A stretch of DNA of 18,205 bases from Chitinispirillaceae bacterium (GCA_016932075.1 JAFGDP010000154.1:1-18205), one strand, 5' to 3'. Numbered from the stretch's first letter, positions 1 through 7,520 are shown. Notes: a model not told the origin generated them from the letters alone. Translations and numbers: made by a program.

Positions 1-294
1 CCTGTTCAAATCGACATTATTACAGATGCGGCTGGAATAGATATAAAGGAATGCTATAAACGGCGTATGGTTATTAATGTTAAGGGAACAGAAATTTCGG
101 TTATTTCTAGAGAAGACTTGATTAAAAACAAACGTGCGACAGGGCGCATTCAGGATTTGGCTGATGCACAAACTCTTGAAAAATGGAAAGAAATAAGAAC
201 GAAAACGAAGAATGCGCGCGGGAAGACAAGCCAGGCCAAGTACCGCAAGCAACACGGCAAGGCAGGCTCGAAGACTCGCCCAAATGCCCGCTGA
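1..294 (+). CDS. Nucleotidyltransferase-superfamily protein, C-terminal part (5' end outside window)
   Basis: The reading frame is open from base 1 and stops at TGA 292-294, so the true start lies upstream. The visible part resembles the C-terminal half of small stand-alone nucleotidyltransferases of the DUF6036/AbiEii kind: a strand VQIDIITDAAGID, then ISREDLIKNKRATGRIQDLAD. In that family the ED(L)I..K..A.GR..DLAD segment is the usual end of the fold. The GSx..SD active-site motif would be upstream and is not seen. Family members normally end soon after DLADxxxLE. Here about 35 extra Lys/Arg-rich residues follow, and their last part (from about base 260) falls in a dispersed repeat also seen near 5567-5690. 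The tail is therefore probably read-through of repeat DNA rather than a functional domain. Such proteins are often toxin-like or of unknown substrate; no partner gene is visible. Confidence 0.55.
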   Translation, partial: PVQIDIITDAAGIDIKECYKRRMVINVKGTEISVISREDLIKNKRATGRIQDLADAQTLEKWKEIRTKTKNARGKTSQAKYRKQHGKAGSKTRPNAR

Positions 295-345
295 CTAGAG
301 GAATGGGTGTAATAGCGGGCACATCTGCATGCCTGAAACGTTGCA
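260..345 (+). repeat. Dispersed intergenic repeat, copy 1 (diverged)
   Basis: This stretch aligns with 5567-5690. Shared blocks are the segment around CCCAAAT-GCCGCT-TGA (from about 279 here, about 5593 there), the block AGCGGGCA (314-321 here; 5634-5641 there) and the 17-mer GCATGCMTGAAACGTTG (327-343 here; 5674-5690 there, one mismatch). Spacing between the last two blocks differs. The 8-bp inverted repeat TGCCCGCT/AGCGGGCA (285-292 and 314-321) could fold as a hairpin over the stop codon of the preceding gene. It is not followed by a T-run, so it is not a classical terminator. Confidence 0.5.
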
Positions 346-374
346 ACAAATTGGAACGAATGAAATTATAGGCG

Positions 375-683
375 GTGCAGGAAAAAACAAGAAAATTTAT
401 GAAGGGGATGAGAAAAATCTTTAAGTCCGTAAATAAAGAAGTTATTTTAGAACAGGTCAAGGCCAAAGAAATGATGGCATGCCGTTTCGACAGACGCAAT
501 GCAATCGCCGGCACCGGCGAAAAAGTGGTGAGAAGAAAAAGGGACGAGCAGCCATGCGTAATGAGAGCACAAGAAAATAACATGAATAACGTAATGGGTT
601 TATGCCGCGACTGCGGCAATAGAAAAGCCTTTGAGAAATCGCAGGTTCCTGGCGGCATCTGGTATTGCGAAGAATATGCCTGA
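375..683 (+). CDS. Small Cys-containing protein, zinc-ribbon-like C-terminus
   Basis: An uncharacterised protein of up to 102 residues. The last 30 residues match a pattern I know from small proteins of anaerobes such as sulfate reducers: C-x2-C-x-NR, then a Pro, then GG(V/I)W-x-CEEY at the C-terminus (seen here as GLCRDCGNRKAF... and GGIWYCEEYA). In those relatives a further Cys sits six residues after the second one. Here that position is Phe, so a four-Cys metal site would be incomplete. The N-terminal 60 residues are basic and not recognisable. The start is uncertain: GTG 375, ATG 399, ATG 408 and ATG 561 are all in frame and none has a strong ribosome binding site, so the real protein may be only about 40-95 residues long. 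Confidence 0.5.
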   Translation: MQEKTRKFMKGMRKIFKSVNKEVILEQVKAKEMMACRFDRRNAIAGTGEKVVRRKRDEQPCVMRAQENNMNNVMGLCRDCGNRKAFEKSQVPGGIWYCEEYA

Positions 684-759
684 TTGCAGGGAATACTTTC
701 CATGGCTTGACAGGATTTGTCTATTTGGTGCACATATAAAAGGAAAGGAAAAGTAACGT

Positions 760-1146
760 ATGCAAACCACTTCGTACAATCCGTATGAGGTAGCACAGTC
801 TCAGTTTGACAAGGTCGCGGCTATATTGGAACTCGATGATGGGGTCAAGGAGCTTTTACGCCAACCTATGCGTGAGTATCACTTCACCATTCCGGTACGC
901 ATGGATGACGGGACAATCAAGGTTTTCAAGGGTTTTCGTGTGCAGCACAACGACGCACGCGGTCCTGCAAAAGGCGGTATCCGCTTTCACCCCATGGAAA
1001 CCGTCGACACGGTTCGTGCGCTATCGCTGTGGATGACCTGGAAATGCTCCGTGGTCGATATCCCTCTAGGCGGCGCCAAGGGCGGCGTCATTTGCGACCC
1101 GCACCACCTCAGCCTACGCGAGCAGGAGCAGATCTGCCGCGGCTAG
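760..1146 (+). CDS. Glutamate dehydrogenase, N-terminal fragment up to in-frame amber codon
   Basis: First part of a Glu/Leu/Phe/Val dehydrogenase (oxidative deamination of glutamate to 2-oxoglutarate, cytoplasmic hexamer). The ATG at 760 follows AGGAAAAG at a good distance. The 128 residues cover the substrate-binding domain start: FKGFRVQHNDARGPAKGGIR, typical of the family, and PLGGAKGG with the conserved catalytic Lys at codon 107. The frame then meets TAG at 1144-1146 (codon 129), directly after ICRG. Past the TAG the same frame continues with IRQVARNVGPVSDVPAPDV, exactly what follows RG(W/Y/F) in this family. This fragment and 1186-2046 are therefore one gene of 428 codons. On its own the fragment lacks the catalytic Asp and the whole NAD(P)-binding domain and should be inactive. 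Confidence 0.85.
   Translation: MQTTSYNPYEVAQSQFDKVAAILELDDGVKELLRQPMREYHFTIPVRMDDGTIKVFKGFRVQHNDARGPAKGGIRFHPMETVDTVRALSLWMTWKCSVVDIPLGGAKGGVICDPHHLSLREQEQICRG
1144..1146 (+). other. Single in-frame TAG within the glutamate dehydrogenase gene
   Basis: The sequence reads ggc TAG ata cgc cag. In relatives the residue here is normally aromatic (RGW-IR, RGY-IR or RGF-IR), so TGG to TAG (one transition) or TAT/TAC to TAG (one transversion) explains it. No frameshift is needed and no other lesion is visible in the gene. TAG appears to act as an ordinary stop elsewhere in the window (ends of the genes at 9493 and 17011), so genome-wide reassignment of UAG is unlikely. Confidence 0.85.
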
Positions 1147-1185
1147 ATACGCCAGGTTGCCCGGAACGTAGGGCCGGTAAGCGAC

Positions 1186-2046
1186 GTGCCCGCTCCGGAT
1201 GTGATGACCAACGGCCAACATATGCTATGGATGCTTGACGAGTTCGAAATGCTTCACGGTGGCCGCTACCCCGGCTTCATTACCGGCAAGCCGGTAGGCA
1301 TGGGAGGCTCCCTTGGCCGCACCGAAGCGACCGGATTCGGCGTCGTCTATGTCCTGCGCGAAGCGCTCAGGGTGCTGGGTCTTTCCCCGGAAAAGTGCAC
1401 GGCCTGTGTGCAGGGTTTCGGCAACGTAGCCCAATATGCTGCACAGCTTTATACGCAACTGGGCGGTAAGGTCATGGCAATTTCCTGTTGGGACCAGGCG
1501 GACAAGGCATCGTACACATACCGCAAGAAAAGCGGCATCAGCGTTGATGAGCTGCGGGGGATTAGCGACAAGTTCGGCGGGATCGATAAGAAGCGGGCGC
1601 AGGAGCTCGGGTACGAAAGGTTGCCGGGCGAGGTGTGGCTCGAACAGGAAGTGGATATCCTCATTCCCGCGGCGTTGGAGAACCAGATCAATGCCGGCAA
1701 CGTCCAGAAGATCGCCAAAACCGTCAAAGTCATTGCCGAAGGGGCGAACGGTCCCACGACTCCCGAAGCGGACGAAGTGATAAAACAGCGCGGAATTTTC
1801 TTGTGCCCCGACTTCCTTACCAACGCGGGCGGCGTGACGTGTAGCTATTTTGAACAGGTACAGTGCAACATGAACTACTTCTGGGAGAAAGATGAGGTTC
1901 TTGCCAATCTGGACGCCAAGATGACCGCGGCATTTTCCGCAGTGAACGATCTCGCCGCGCGCAGGAAACTTTACATGCGCGACGCAGCCTATGTAATCGC
2001 CATCAGCCGCGTGGCGGAAGCGGTAAAAAAGCGCGGGTGGGCGTAA
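1186..2046 (+). CDS. Glutamate dehydrogenase, C-terminal part (same frame as 760-1146)
   Basis: Continuation of the glutamate dehydrogenase gene after the amber codon. The open frame runs from 1147; the first possible start inside it is GTG 1186, with no good ribosome binding site. It begins in PAPDV, which carries the conserved catalytic Asp (codon 147 of the full gene), and continues with TNGQHMLWMLDEFE, the GKPVGMGGSLGRTEATG segment, and the Rossmann-fold nucleotide-binding loop GFGNVAQYAA. After these come ILIPAALENQIN, EGANGPTTPEAD and LTNAGGVTCSYFEQVQ, all in the expected order to a normal C-terminus. No other defect is seen. If translated alone it would lack the substrate-binding Lys residues. 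The whole gene (760-2046) would be a normal-length enzyme of about 428 residues if the TAG were read as sense or is an error. Confidence 0.85.
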   Translation: MPAPDVMTNGQHMLWMLDEFEMLHGGRYPGFITGKPVGMGGSLGRTEATGFGVVYVLREALRVLGLSPEKCTACVQGFGNVAQYAAQLYTQLGGKVMAISCWDQADKASYTYRKKSGISVDELRGISDKFGGIDKKRAQELGYERLPGEVWLEQEVDILIPAALENQINAGNVQKIAKTVKVIAEGANGPTTPEADEVIKQRGIFLCPDFLTNAGGVTCSYFEQVQCNMNYFWEKDEVLANLDAKMTAAFSAVNDLAARRKLYMRDAAYVIAISRVAEAVKKRGWA

Positions 2047-2101
2047 CCCCCCCCACCAGACGTCCGTTCTTGCCTGCCGTTGAAAGGAAATACAAGCGGC
2101 T

Positions 2102-5100
2102 ATGAGTGAAAAAAAAGCGATACCGGTACGTTTCCAGGCGTTGCTCGAAAGGGCGAAAGAGTTGGACTGCCTCTATCGGGTGGAAGAGCTGCTTGCCGGC
2201 GCTTCCCGCCCGTTGCCGGACATCTTCCGTGATATCATTGCTGCACTTCCCTCGGGTTGGCAGTATCCCAAACTCTGTCAGGCACGGATAACGTATGAAG
2301 TCACGGTGTACGAATCCGCCCGCTATGTACCGTCGGCGTGGTCGGACACCGTACCCATCAAAGAAGGAGATCTCGTCACAGGGTCTATCGAGGTCTCATA
2401 CGTGCGCGCGGTCTCCGCTCCGGGGGAAGATTGCTTCCTTAAGAAAGAGCGCAAGCTGCTTCGTACCATCGCCGACCGCATCGGCCAGACCACGTTTCAC
2501 CGGAAGCTGGAACTCCTGCTTCGCGAGCGCGATGCCGCCGAGAAGGGGAAAGCCTTAACGAGAAACCACGAATGGATGGCGATCGTCGACCTTCTGCGGC
2601 ACACCGACGAGAAGCTCTATCTTTACATTTCGCGCAAAATGCTTTACCACCTCTTTTGGAGCGGGATCAAGGAATCCAGCCAGGTCTTGAATTCGCTCGG
2701 CCAGGAGTTGACCGAGCATTCCGCCGAAGGGACGACGGAGGCCAACAGTCCCAGAAGGAAACAGTCGCGCGCGAGCATTTTATCCGACAGCGACCGGGTG
2801 TTTGCCATTGCGGCGCGCTATCTGGGCGACGACGAAATCCTTTCGAACCTTCGCAAATGGATTCTGCTGAATAAACTTGGTTTTCTCATAAAAACCGTCG
2901 ATTCGGGTAATGCCGCCCTAGGCACGATAATCGATGCGATTCTTCGGTTTCGATCGTTTGATAAAAGTGACGGATCGCTGGAACAAGCCACGGAAATGCG
3001 TTTAAGGGTATCACTCATCCGCAGGTTTTTCACCGACAACGTCGATTTTATCAATATCGCGAAACGTTATGTGGAGGTTTCGGACTTTTTTGACCTGGTT
3101 ACCCGTATCATTTATCCCGCCGGCAGCAACGGCCGCCTCGGCGGAAAAAGCACGGGTTTGTTCCTTGCCGCTCAAATCCTGAAGAAGGCGGCGGAAAAAG
3201 AGAAGCTTCTTGCCGGCATCAAAACGCCGAAGACATGGTATCTGACCGCTGATTGTCTTGCCGATTTTTTACAATACAACGAACTGGAAGACGTGCTTGA
3301 GATCAAATACAAGGATCTTGAGCAAGTGCGGTTGGAGTATCCCAACATCATTCAGCTTTTCAAGCACGCCCGCTTTCCGATGCACATCTCCCGCGGTCTC
3401 ATGCAAGCACTGGATGATTTCGGCGAGCGGCCTATCATCGTGCGCAGTTCGAGCCTTCTCGAAGACCGCGTCGGCACGGCTTTTTCGGGGAAATACAAGA
3501 GCCTTTTTCTCTCCAATAAGGGCAACGCGCAGGAGCGCTTGGAGTCGTTGCTCGATGCGATAGCGGAAATTTACGCTTCGGTCTTCGGGCCGGACCCTAT
3601 CTTCTACCGTTCGGAACACGGCCTGCTTGATTTTCACGAAGAAATGGGAATTATGATCCAGGAAGTGGTCGGGACGCATATCGGCCCCTATTTCTTACCC
3701 GTTTTCGCCGGAGTATCTTTCAGCAGCAACGAATTCCGCTGGTCGCCGCGGCTCAAGCGCGTAGACGGTCTGGTTCGGCTGGTTCCGGGGCTTGGTACGC
3801 GGGCGGTGGACCGCATCGGCAACGATTATCCGGTGCTGTTCGCGCCCGGGCAACCGGCATTACGGGTGAATACCGACCCCGACGAGGTGCGCCACTATTC
3901 CCCTAGGCAAATCGATGCGATCGATCTGGAAAATGATTCTTTTCAGACGGTGACTATCGAGAGTCTCGTACGCACGCACGGAAGCGCTATTCCCAACTTG
4001 AGCAACCTGGTTTCGGTCTACAAGGATGGGTTGATTCACCATCCGTCGTCCATCGAACTCGATGTAACGCGCGACGAGTTGGTGTTCACCTTCAACGGTC
4101 TTATCAATAAAACGAACTTTGTCAAGCAGATGCGCGCGATTCTTCTCGCGCTCCAGGAGGCGATGAAAACGCCGGTTGACATCGAATTCGCCTCCGACGG
4201 CGCCTCGCTCTTTTTGCTTCAGTGCCGGGCTCAATTCACCGAAAGCGACATCGCCCCGAGCGCCATACCGCGCGATATTCCCGAACGCGAAACGCTTTTT
4301 ACCGCGAAACGATTCATTTCGAACGGTCACATTCCCGACATCACCCACATCGTCTACGTGTCGCCGCAACGCTACGCGGAACAAACCAGTCTCGCTGCGC
4401 TGGTTGATATCGGACGGGCGGTAAGCAAACTGAACTCACTTTTGCCCAAACGTCGTTTCATCCTGATGGGACCGGGACGCTGGGGAAGCCGGGGCGACAT
4501 AAAACAAGGCGTTCAAGTCACCTATTCCGATATCTGCAATACCGCGGTTCTGATCGAGATCGCTTTGAAAAGCGGCTCCTATGAACCGGAACTCTCCTTC
4601 GGAACGCATTTTTTTCAGGACATGGTGGAAGCGGGAATCTGTTATATTCCGCTCTATCCGGATGAAAAAAATGTCATTTTCAACGAGATGTTCCTGAACG
4701 CATCGCCCAATATTTTGCCGTCCCTGCTGCCGGAGTACGCGCATCTCAGCGAGGTGCTGCATGTAATAGACGTCCCCGGCAGCAAGGATGGAAACATAGC
4801 AAAAATTCAGATGAATGCGGAGCTGTGCGAAGCCATCGGTTTTTTCTCCGAGCCGTCTGCATTCAAGGCAGATCCGATCATAACGGCAAAACCCGTTGAA
4901 CGCCACAATGAAGCTTTTTGGCAATGGCGTTTGCGAATGGCCGAACAGCTCGCTCTTCGCCTTACACCCGGTCGGTTCGGCATACAGGCAATGTACCTTA
5001 TCGGTTCCACGGTGAATGCGACCGCAGGCCCCGGAAGCGATATCGAGGTGCTCATTCATTTCAGGGGCACTCCCCGGCAACGGCTGGAATTGTCGCTCTG

Positions 5101-5290
5101 GCTGGAAGGCTGGAGCCTGAGTCTCGGCGAATTTAATTATTTACGAACCGGTTATGCATCCGACGGGTTGCTGGATGTTCATATTGTGACCGATGCCGAC
5201 ATCGAAGCACGGACAAGCTATGCGGTGAAAATAGGAGCCGTTACCGACCCCGCCATTCCCCTTCCGATGGGTGTGCAGAAAACGGAGTGA
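2102..5290 (+). CDS. GAF-like / PPDK-type ATP-grasp / nucleotidyltransferase multidomain protein
   Basis: A 1062-residue cytoplasmic protein. Residues about 1-130 (KELDCLYRVEELL, LPSGWQYPKLCQARI, FLKKERKLLRTIADRIG) resemble the GAF-like sensor found in front of some histidine kinases. Residues about 346-710 form the pyruvate phosphate dikinase/PEP synthase N-terminal ATP-binding domain: GGKSTGL near 346, RPIIVRSSSLLED near 442, GTAFSGKYKS, and closing with SLFLLQCRAQ near 700. A conserved block RFILMGPGRWGSRGD lies near 785. The last 100 residues are nucleotidyltransferase-like: IGSTVNATAGPGSDIEVLIH near 966, then LLDVHIVTD. The usual SD(I/V)D is SDIE here. No PEP-utiliser swivel His domain or PEP-binding barrel is present, so it cannot be a complete PEP synthase or PPDK. 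It starts 55 bp after glutamate dehydrogenase and may be cotranscribed with it. The ribosome binding site is weak (GAAAGGAAA, long spacing). The substrate is unknown. Confidence 0.8.
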   Translation: MSEKKAIPVRFQALLERAKELDCLYRVEELLAGASRPLPDIFRDIIAALPSGWQYPKLCQARITYEVTVYESARYVPSAWSDTVPIKEGDLVTGSIEVSYVRAVSAPGEDCFLKKERKLLRTIADRIGQTTFHRKLELLLRERDAAEKGKALTRNHEWMAIVDLLRHTDEKLYLYISRKMLYHLFWSGIKESSQVLNSLGQELTEHSAEGTTEANSPRRKQSRASILSDSDRVFAIAARYLGDDEILSNLRKWILLNKLGFLIKTVDSGNAALGTIIDAILRFRSFDKSDGSLEQATEMRLRVSLIRRFFTDNVDFINIAKRYVEVSDFFDLVTRIIYPAGSNGRLGGKSTGLFLAAQILKKAAEKEKLLAGIKTPKTWYLTADCLADFLQYNELEDVLEIKYKDLEQVRLEYPNIIQLFKHARFPMHISRGLMQALDDFGERPIIVRSSSLLEDRVGTAFSGKYKSLFLSNKGNAQERLESLLDAIAEIYASVFGPDPIFYRSEHGLLDFHEEMGIMIQEVVGTHIGPYFLPVFAGVSFSSNEFRWSPRLKRVDGLVRLVPGLGTRAVDRIGNDYPVLFAPGQPALRVNTDPDEVRHYSPRQIDAIDLENDSFQTVTIESLVRTHGSAIPNLSNLVSVYKDGLIHHPSSIELDVTRDELVFTFNGLINKTNFVKQMRAILLALQEAMKTPVDIEFASDGASLFLLQCRAQFTESDIAPSAIPRDIPERETLFTAKRFISNGHIPDITHIVYVSPQRYAEQTSLAALVDIGRAVSKLNSLLPKRRFILMGPGRWGSRGDIKQGVQVTYSDICNTAVLIEIALKSGSYEPELSFGTHFFQDMVEAGICYIPLYPDEKNVIFNEMFLNASPNILPSLLPEYAHLSEVLHVIDVPGSKDGNIAKIQMNAELCEAIGFFSEPSAFKADPIITAKPVERHNEAFWQWRLRMAEQLALRLTPGRFGIQAMYLIGSTVNATAGPGSDIEVLIHFRGTPRQRLELSLWLEGWSLSLGEFNYLRTGYASDGLLDVHIVTDADIEARTSYAVKIGAVTDPAIPLPMGVQKTE

Positions 5291-5302
5291 TGCATATGCA
5301 TC
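5289..5302. repeat. 14-bp perfect palindrome at the end of the ATP-grasp gene
   Basis: GATGCATATGCATC is a perfect palindrome that begins inside the TGA stop codon of the preceding gene. It could be a dimeric regulator site or chance. No T-run follows, so it is not a terminator. Confidence 0.3.
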
Positions 5303-5566
5303 GGATGAAGAAAACAATCTCTGGACTATCAGTCCCATGATAATCAGGCGCGGCTGACGCCCGATGCGACGAGGCTTATGAGGATTTAGAATCATATAGT
5401 CGCAGATGAAGAAGGCACCCAACTTCCTTAAAGCAAAAGGTAATAGAAGACATGCGCCGCCGAAGAGAAAGAGAACGGGCTGAAAGACATAAAGAAAAAG
5501 ACGAAGAGCCGCCTCGAAAGACATTTACACTATGGTAACATTCCAATTTACAACCCCACAACACAC

Positions 5567-5690
5567 GCATGCCGGGCGGCCAAAGCCCCGCCCCAAATTG
5601 CCGCTCTGAAGCCTCCGTCGCCGTCCAGCCCGAAGCGGGCAGGCGGCGTCATGTCGGCTATGCGGCAACTTCGGCATGCATGAAACGTTG
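5567..5690 (+). repeat. Dispersed intergenic repeat, copy 2 (longer)
   Basis: A GC-rich element bounded on the left by GCATGCCG (5567-5574) and ending with CGGCATGC (5672-5679), which are exact inverted copies. Inside are GCCCGAAGCGGGC (5-bp stem) and AGCGGGCA (5634-5641). The 3' end is GCATGCATGAAACGTTG (5674-5690), shared with copy 1 at 327-343. Similarity with copy 1 starts around CCCCAAAT (about 5591). Both copies lie just after a gene end, as expected for mobile or amplified intergenic repeats. Confidence 0.5.
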
Positions 5691-6107
5691 GATCGTCTTG
5701 ATCAGCTTGACGATTACTTATAAAGTGATCTTTGACAAGGAGGTTAAGGAAAGCCTTTATCTGGAAGGATTAGCCATCCACCGGTACCTCGGTTCAGCGA
5801 AGCACTGGTCTCGATGACTCTGCTGCCTGCGATAAGGCAGAAAATACATGGCCTGTCCCTGAGGATCGGGAGTACCCGGCCGTGGTTTTCAGAACGATGC
5901 GCAGGAGGTGTAGACAGGGAATTTTTCAGACCACAGGGAGGCGTGACTCCTGCAGCCAGATGCAGCCCCGAAATCGCGCCGCAATAAAAACCAAGCAAGA
6001 AAACCGAAAGACGCGCACGGAAAGATAAAACATGGCAGCTTGCCTGGTTTACATTCGCACGACAGCCGCGTTACGCAAGGCCCTTTGGGCACATGTTTAG
6101 CGTCTGA

Positions 6108-6158
6108 AGAAAACGTGTCATGTCCCCTTCGACAAGCTCAGGGTCCATCACGTTTTCT
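6108..6158. repeat. Hairpin with REP-like core
   Basis: AGAAAACGTG (6108-6117) and CACGTTTTCT (6149-6158) are a perfect 10-bp inverted repeat. They enclose CCCTTCGACAAGCTCAGGG (6125-6143), a core common in REP-like intergenic repeats of many bacteria. The inner ATG/CAT and CCC/GGG bases can extend the stem with a bulge. It lies about 110 bp past the stop codon of the deacetylase-like gene. Read on the minus strand, the 3' arm ends in CGTTTTCTT, so it could also serve as a weak terminator for that gene. Confidence 0.5.
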
Positions 6159-6270
6159 AACGCTGGCCACGTCGTAACACGGCGTACGTTGCCCTCGACC
6201 AATCCCCTACCTTCTTTTAAAAAGCATAAAACACCCCTGTAGTGACCTCGTACGCTGGCTGCGCCTGGTG

Positions 6271-7362
6271 TTATCGCATGGAATAAGCGCGTGTTTCAGC
6301 ATATTCCTCCGGCACCTGCTTCCCAATAAGCGTTTTCACATGCGCTTCGGCGCTGCTCGCGAGGTTGTTCCAGGTAGTACCCGTGGTTCTGTCGGCGTAG
6401 CCGCCCTCGAGGATCGACACGATCTTTCCGCGGCAGGCGCCATGGGCATAGGCAATGAGCTTGGCAGTACATGCTGCAAAACCTGCGGGGGTGATGTCGA
6501 AGCATCCGAGCCAGTCGCCTTTCTGGCTGTCGAATCCGGCTGATATGAGGATGAGGTCGGGCTTGAAATCCACGTCGTCAAGCGCGAGGAACAGGTGCCG
6601 GTCAAACGCATTGGCAAGATCGTGGTCGGTCGCGCCGCAGTTGAGGTGCACGTTGAGATTGTAGCCAAGGCCGGCGTCTTTGCCGCGCAGCGCCGGATTG
6701 CCGGTGCGCGGATAGGCATTGTAGTTATGTGTTGAAAAAAAGAACACGGACGGATCGTCGTAAAACTCGTCCTGGGTGCCGTTGCCGTGGTGGTAGTCCC
6801 AGTCCACGATCAGAATGCTGTTCATGCCGCAATGCTTTTGGGCATAGCGCGCAGCGATGGCCGCGTTGCTCAGGAAGCAAAAACCCTGGCCCCTGCACGT
6901 GCCGTCATAATTGGGATTATCGTGCGCATGATGGCCCGGAGGACGAATGGCGCAAAACGCGTTCATGATGGTGTCAACGGCCACTGCCTGTATTGCGCCG
7001 AGTACCCCGGAGAGCGCTAAAAGCGCGCCCGGCCCTGCAGCGGGGCATTGGTCGAGAAGATCGAGCGTTTCCTGCGAATGCACGAGCGCGGCATGCGAGC
7101 GCGTCTCTTCGATGGAGAGCGGCTGAATTGTTTCGACCTGCTCCAGTATGCCGGAGGCGGCAAAACGGTCATAGATCCAGCTCAGGCGGCGCGGATCATC
7201 GGTACCAACGACAGGATGCTGCAGGCATGCCGGATCATAAAAAAGGCCGGTGGTGGGAGTGATTGCCAGGGAATTTACCATGGTACACGAGTGCACCGCG
7301 GCAAGTCCCAAACCGGCGGTGGCGGTTCGTGCTAAAAATTCACGGCGGGATATGGCTGCCAT
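6271..7362 (-). CDS. Tat-exported histone-deacetylase-superfamily hydrolase
   Basis: A 363-residue zinc-dependent deacetylase of the HDAC/AcuC/acetylpolyamine amidohydrolase superfamily. The N-terminus is a twin-arginine signal: SRREFL at residues 5-10, then an Ala/Gly/Leu stretch. Cys26 after AAVHS could even be lipidated, although His at -2 is unusual for a lipobox. Catalytic motifs are complete: RPPGHHAHD with His144/His145, VDWDYHHGNGTQ with zinc ligands Asp189 and His191, SAGFDSQKGDWLG with Asp278, and LEGGYA. The Tat signal implies export of the folded protein, so the substrate should be extracytoplasmic: an acetylated polyamine, sugar or other amide/ester rather than a protein like AcuC's. 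It stands alone with long gene-poor flanks. The start ATG 7362 has GGAG about 14 bases upstream, a long spacing. Substrate unknown; family and export signal are clear. Confidence 0.88.
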   Translation of the reverse strand: MAAISRREFLARTATAGLGLAAVHSCTMVNSLAITPTTGLFYDPACLQHPVVGTDDPRRLSWIYDRFAASGILEQVETIQPLSIEETRSHAALVHSQETLDLLDQCPAAGPGALLALSGVLGAIQAVAVDTIMNAFCAIRPPGHHAHDNPNYDGTCRGQGFCFLSNAAIAARYAQKHCGMNSILIVDWDYHHGNGTQDEFYDDPSVFFFSTHNYNAYPRTGNPALRGKDAGLGYNLNVHLNCGATDHDLANAFDRHLFLALDDVDFKPDLILISAGFDSQKGDWLGCFDITPAGFAACTAKLIAYAHGACRGKIVSILEGGYADRTTGTTWNNLASSAEAHVKTLIGKQVPEEYAETRAYSMR

Positions 7363-7520
7363 AAATAGAATTGCTCCTGTTATTCACCTGGCAAAAGCTT
7401 GGGATTGATTTTATATAAGATAATAGAAGCTTACCTGAATGGCTGAAAAGATTTAACGAAAGATCTTTAGCATATTTTTTAGAGGAAATACAATTAATAC
7501 AGCAAGAAGATCTGGGCGTC

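Larger units (their letters stand above)
5291..6270. other. Long intergenic stretch without a convincing gene
   Basis: About 980 bp between the ATP-grasp gene and the 3' end of the deacetylase-like gene. I see no protein of recognisable family in any frame; open frames here are short, Arg/Pro-rich and lack ribosome binding sites. It holds the second copy of the dispersed repeat (5567-5690), a hairpin with a REP-like core (6108-6158), and a frame at 5452-5538 (28 residues, Arg/Glu/Lys-rich). That frame opens upstream after a stop codon and could be a gene remnant. Stretch 5700-6100 has no feature I can name. Confidence 0.6.

Noticed and set aside
707..740. TTGACA (707-712) and CATATAAA as a promoter for glutamate dehydrogenase
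   Set aside because: The -35 is perfect, but the TATAAA-like hexamers lie 20-22 bases away and those at 17-18 bases are poor. Spacing is not acceptable for sigma70.
122..796. Minus-strand open frame of 224 codons
   Set aside because: It has no family likeness and runs antisense over three plus-strand genes, including the start of glutamate dehydrogenase.
1144..1146. Pyrrolysine or UAG reassignment as the main explanation for the amber codon
   Set aside because: No pyl gene is in the window, glutamate dehydrogenase is not a known pyrrolysine protein, and TAG seems to be a real stop for two other genes. Kept only as an alternative within the finding.
5141..5524. Minus-strand hydrophobic frame (possible membrane protein)
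   Set aside because: It overlaps the conserved nucleotidyltransferase end of the ATP-grasp gene, and its hydrophobic part is the antisense of a purine-rich Lys/Glu/Arg stretch.
5452..5538. Small frame of 28 Arg/Glu/Lys-rich residues ending FTLW
   Set aside because: No ribosome binding site and no recognisable family. At most a gene remnant, so mentioned only within the intergenic entry.
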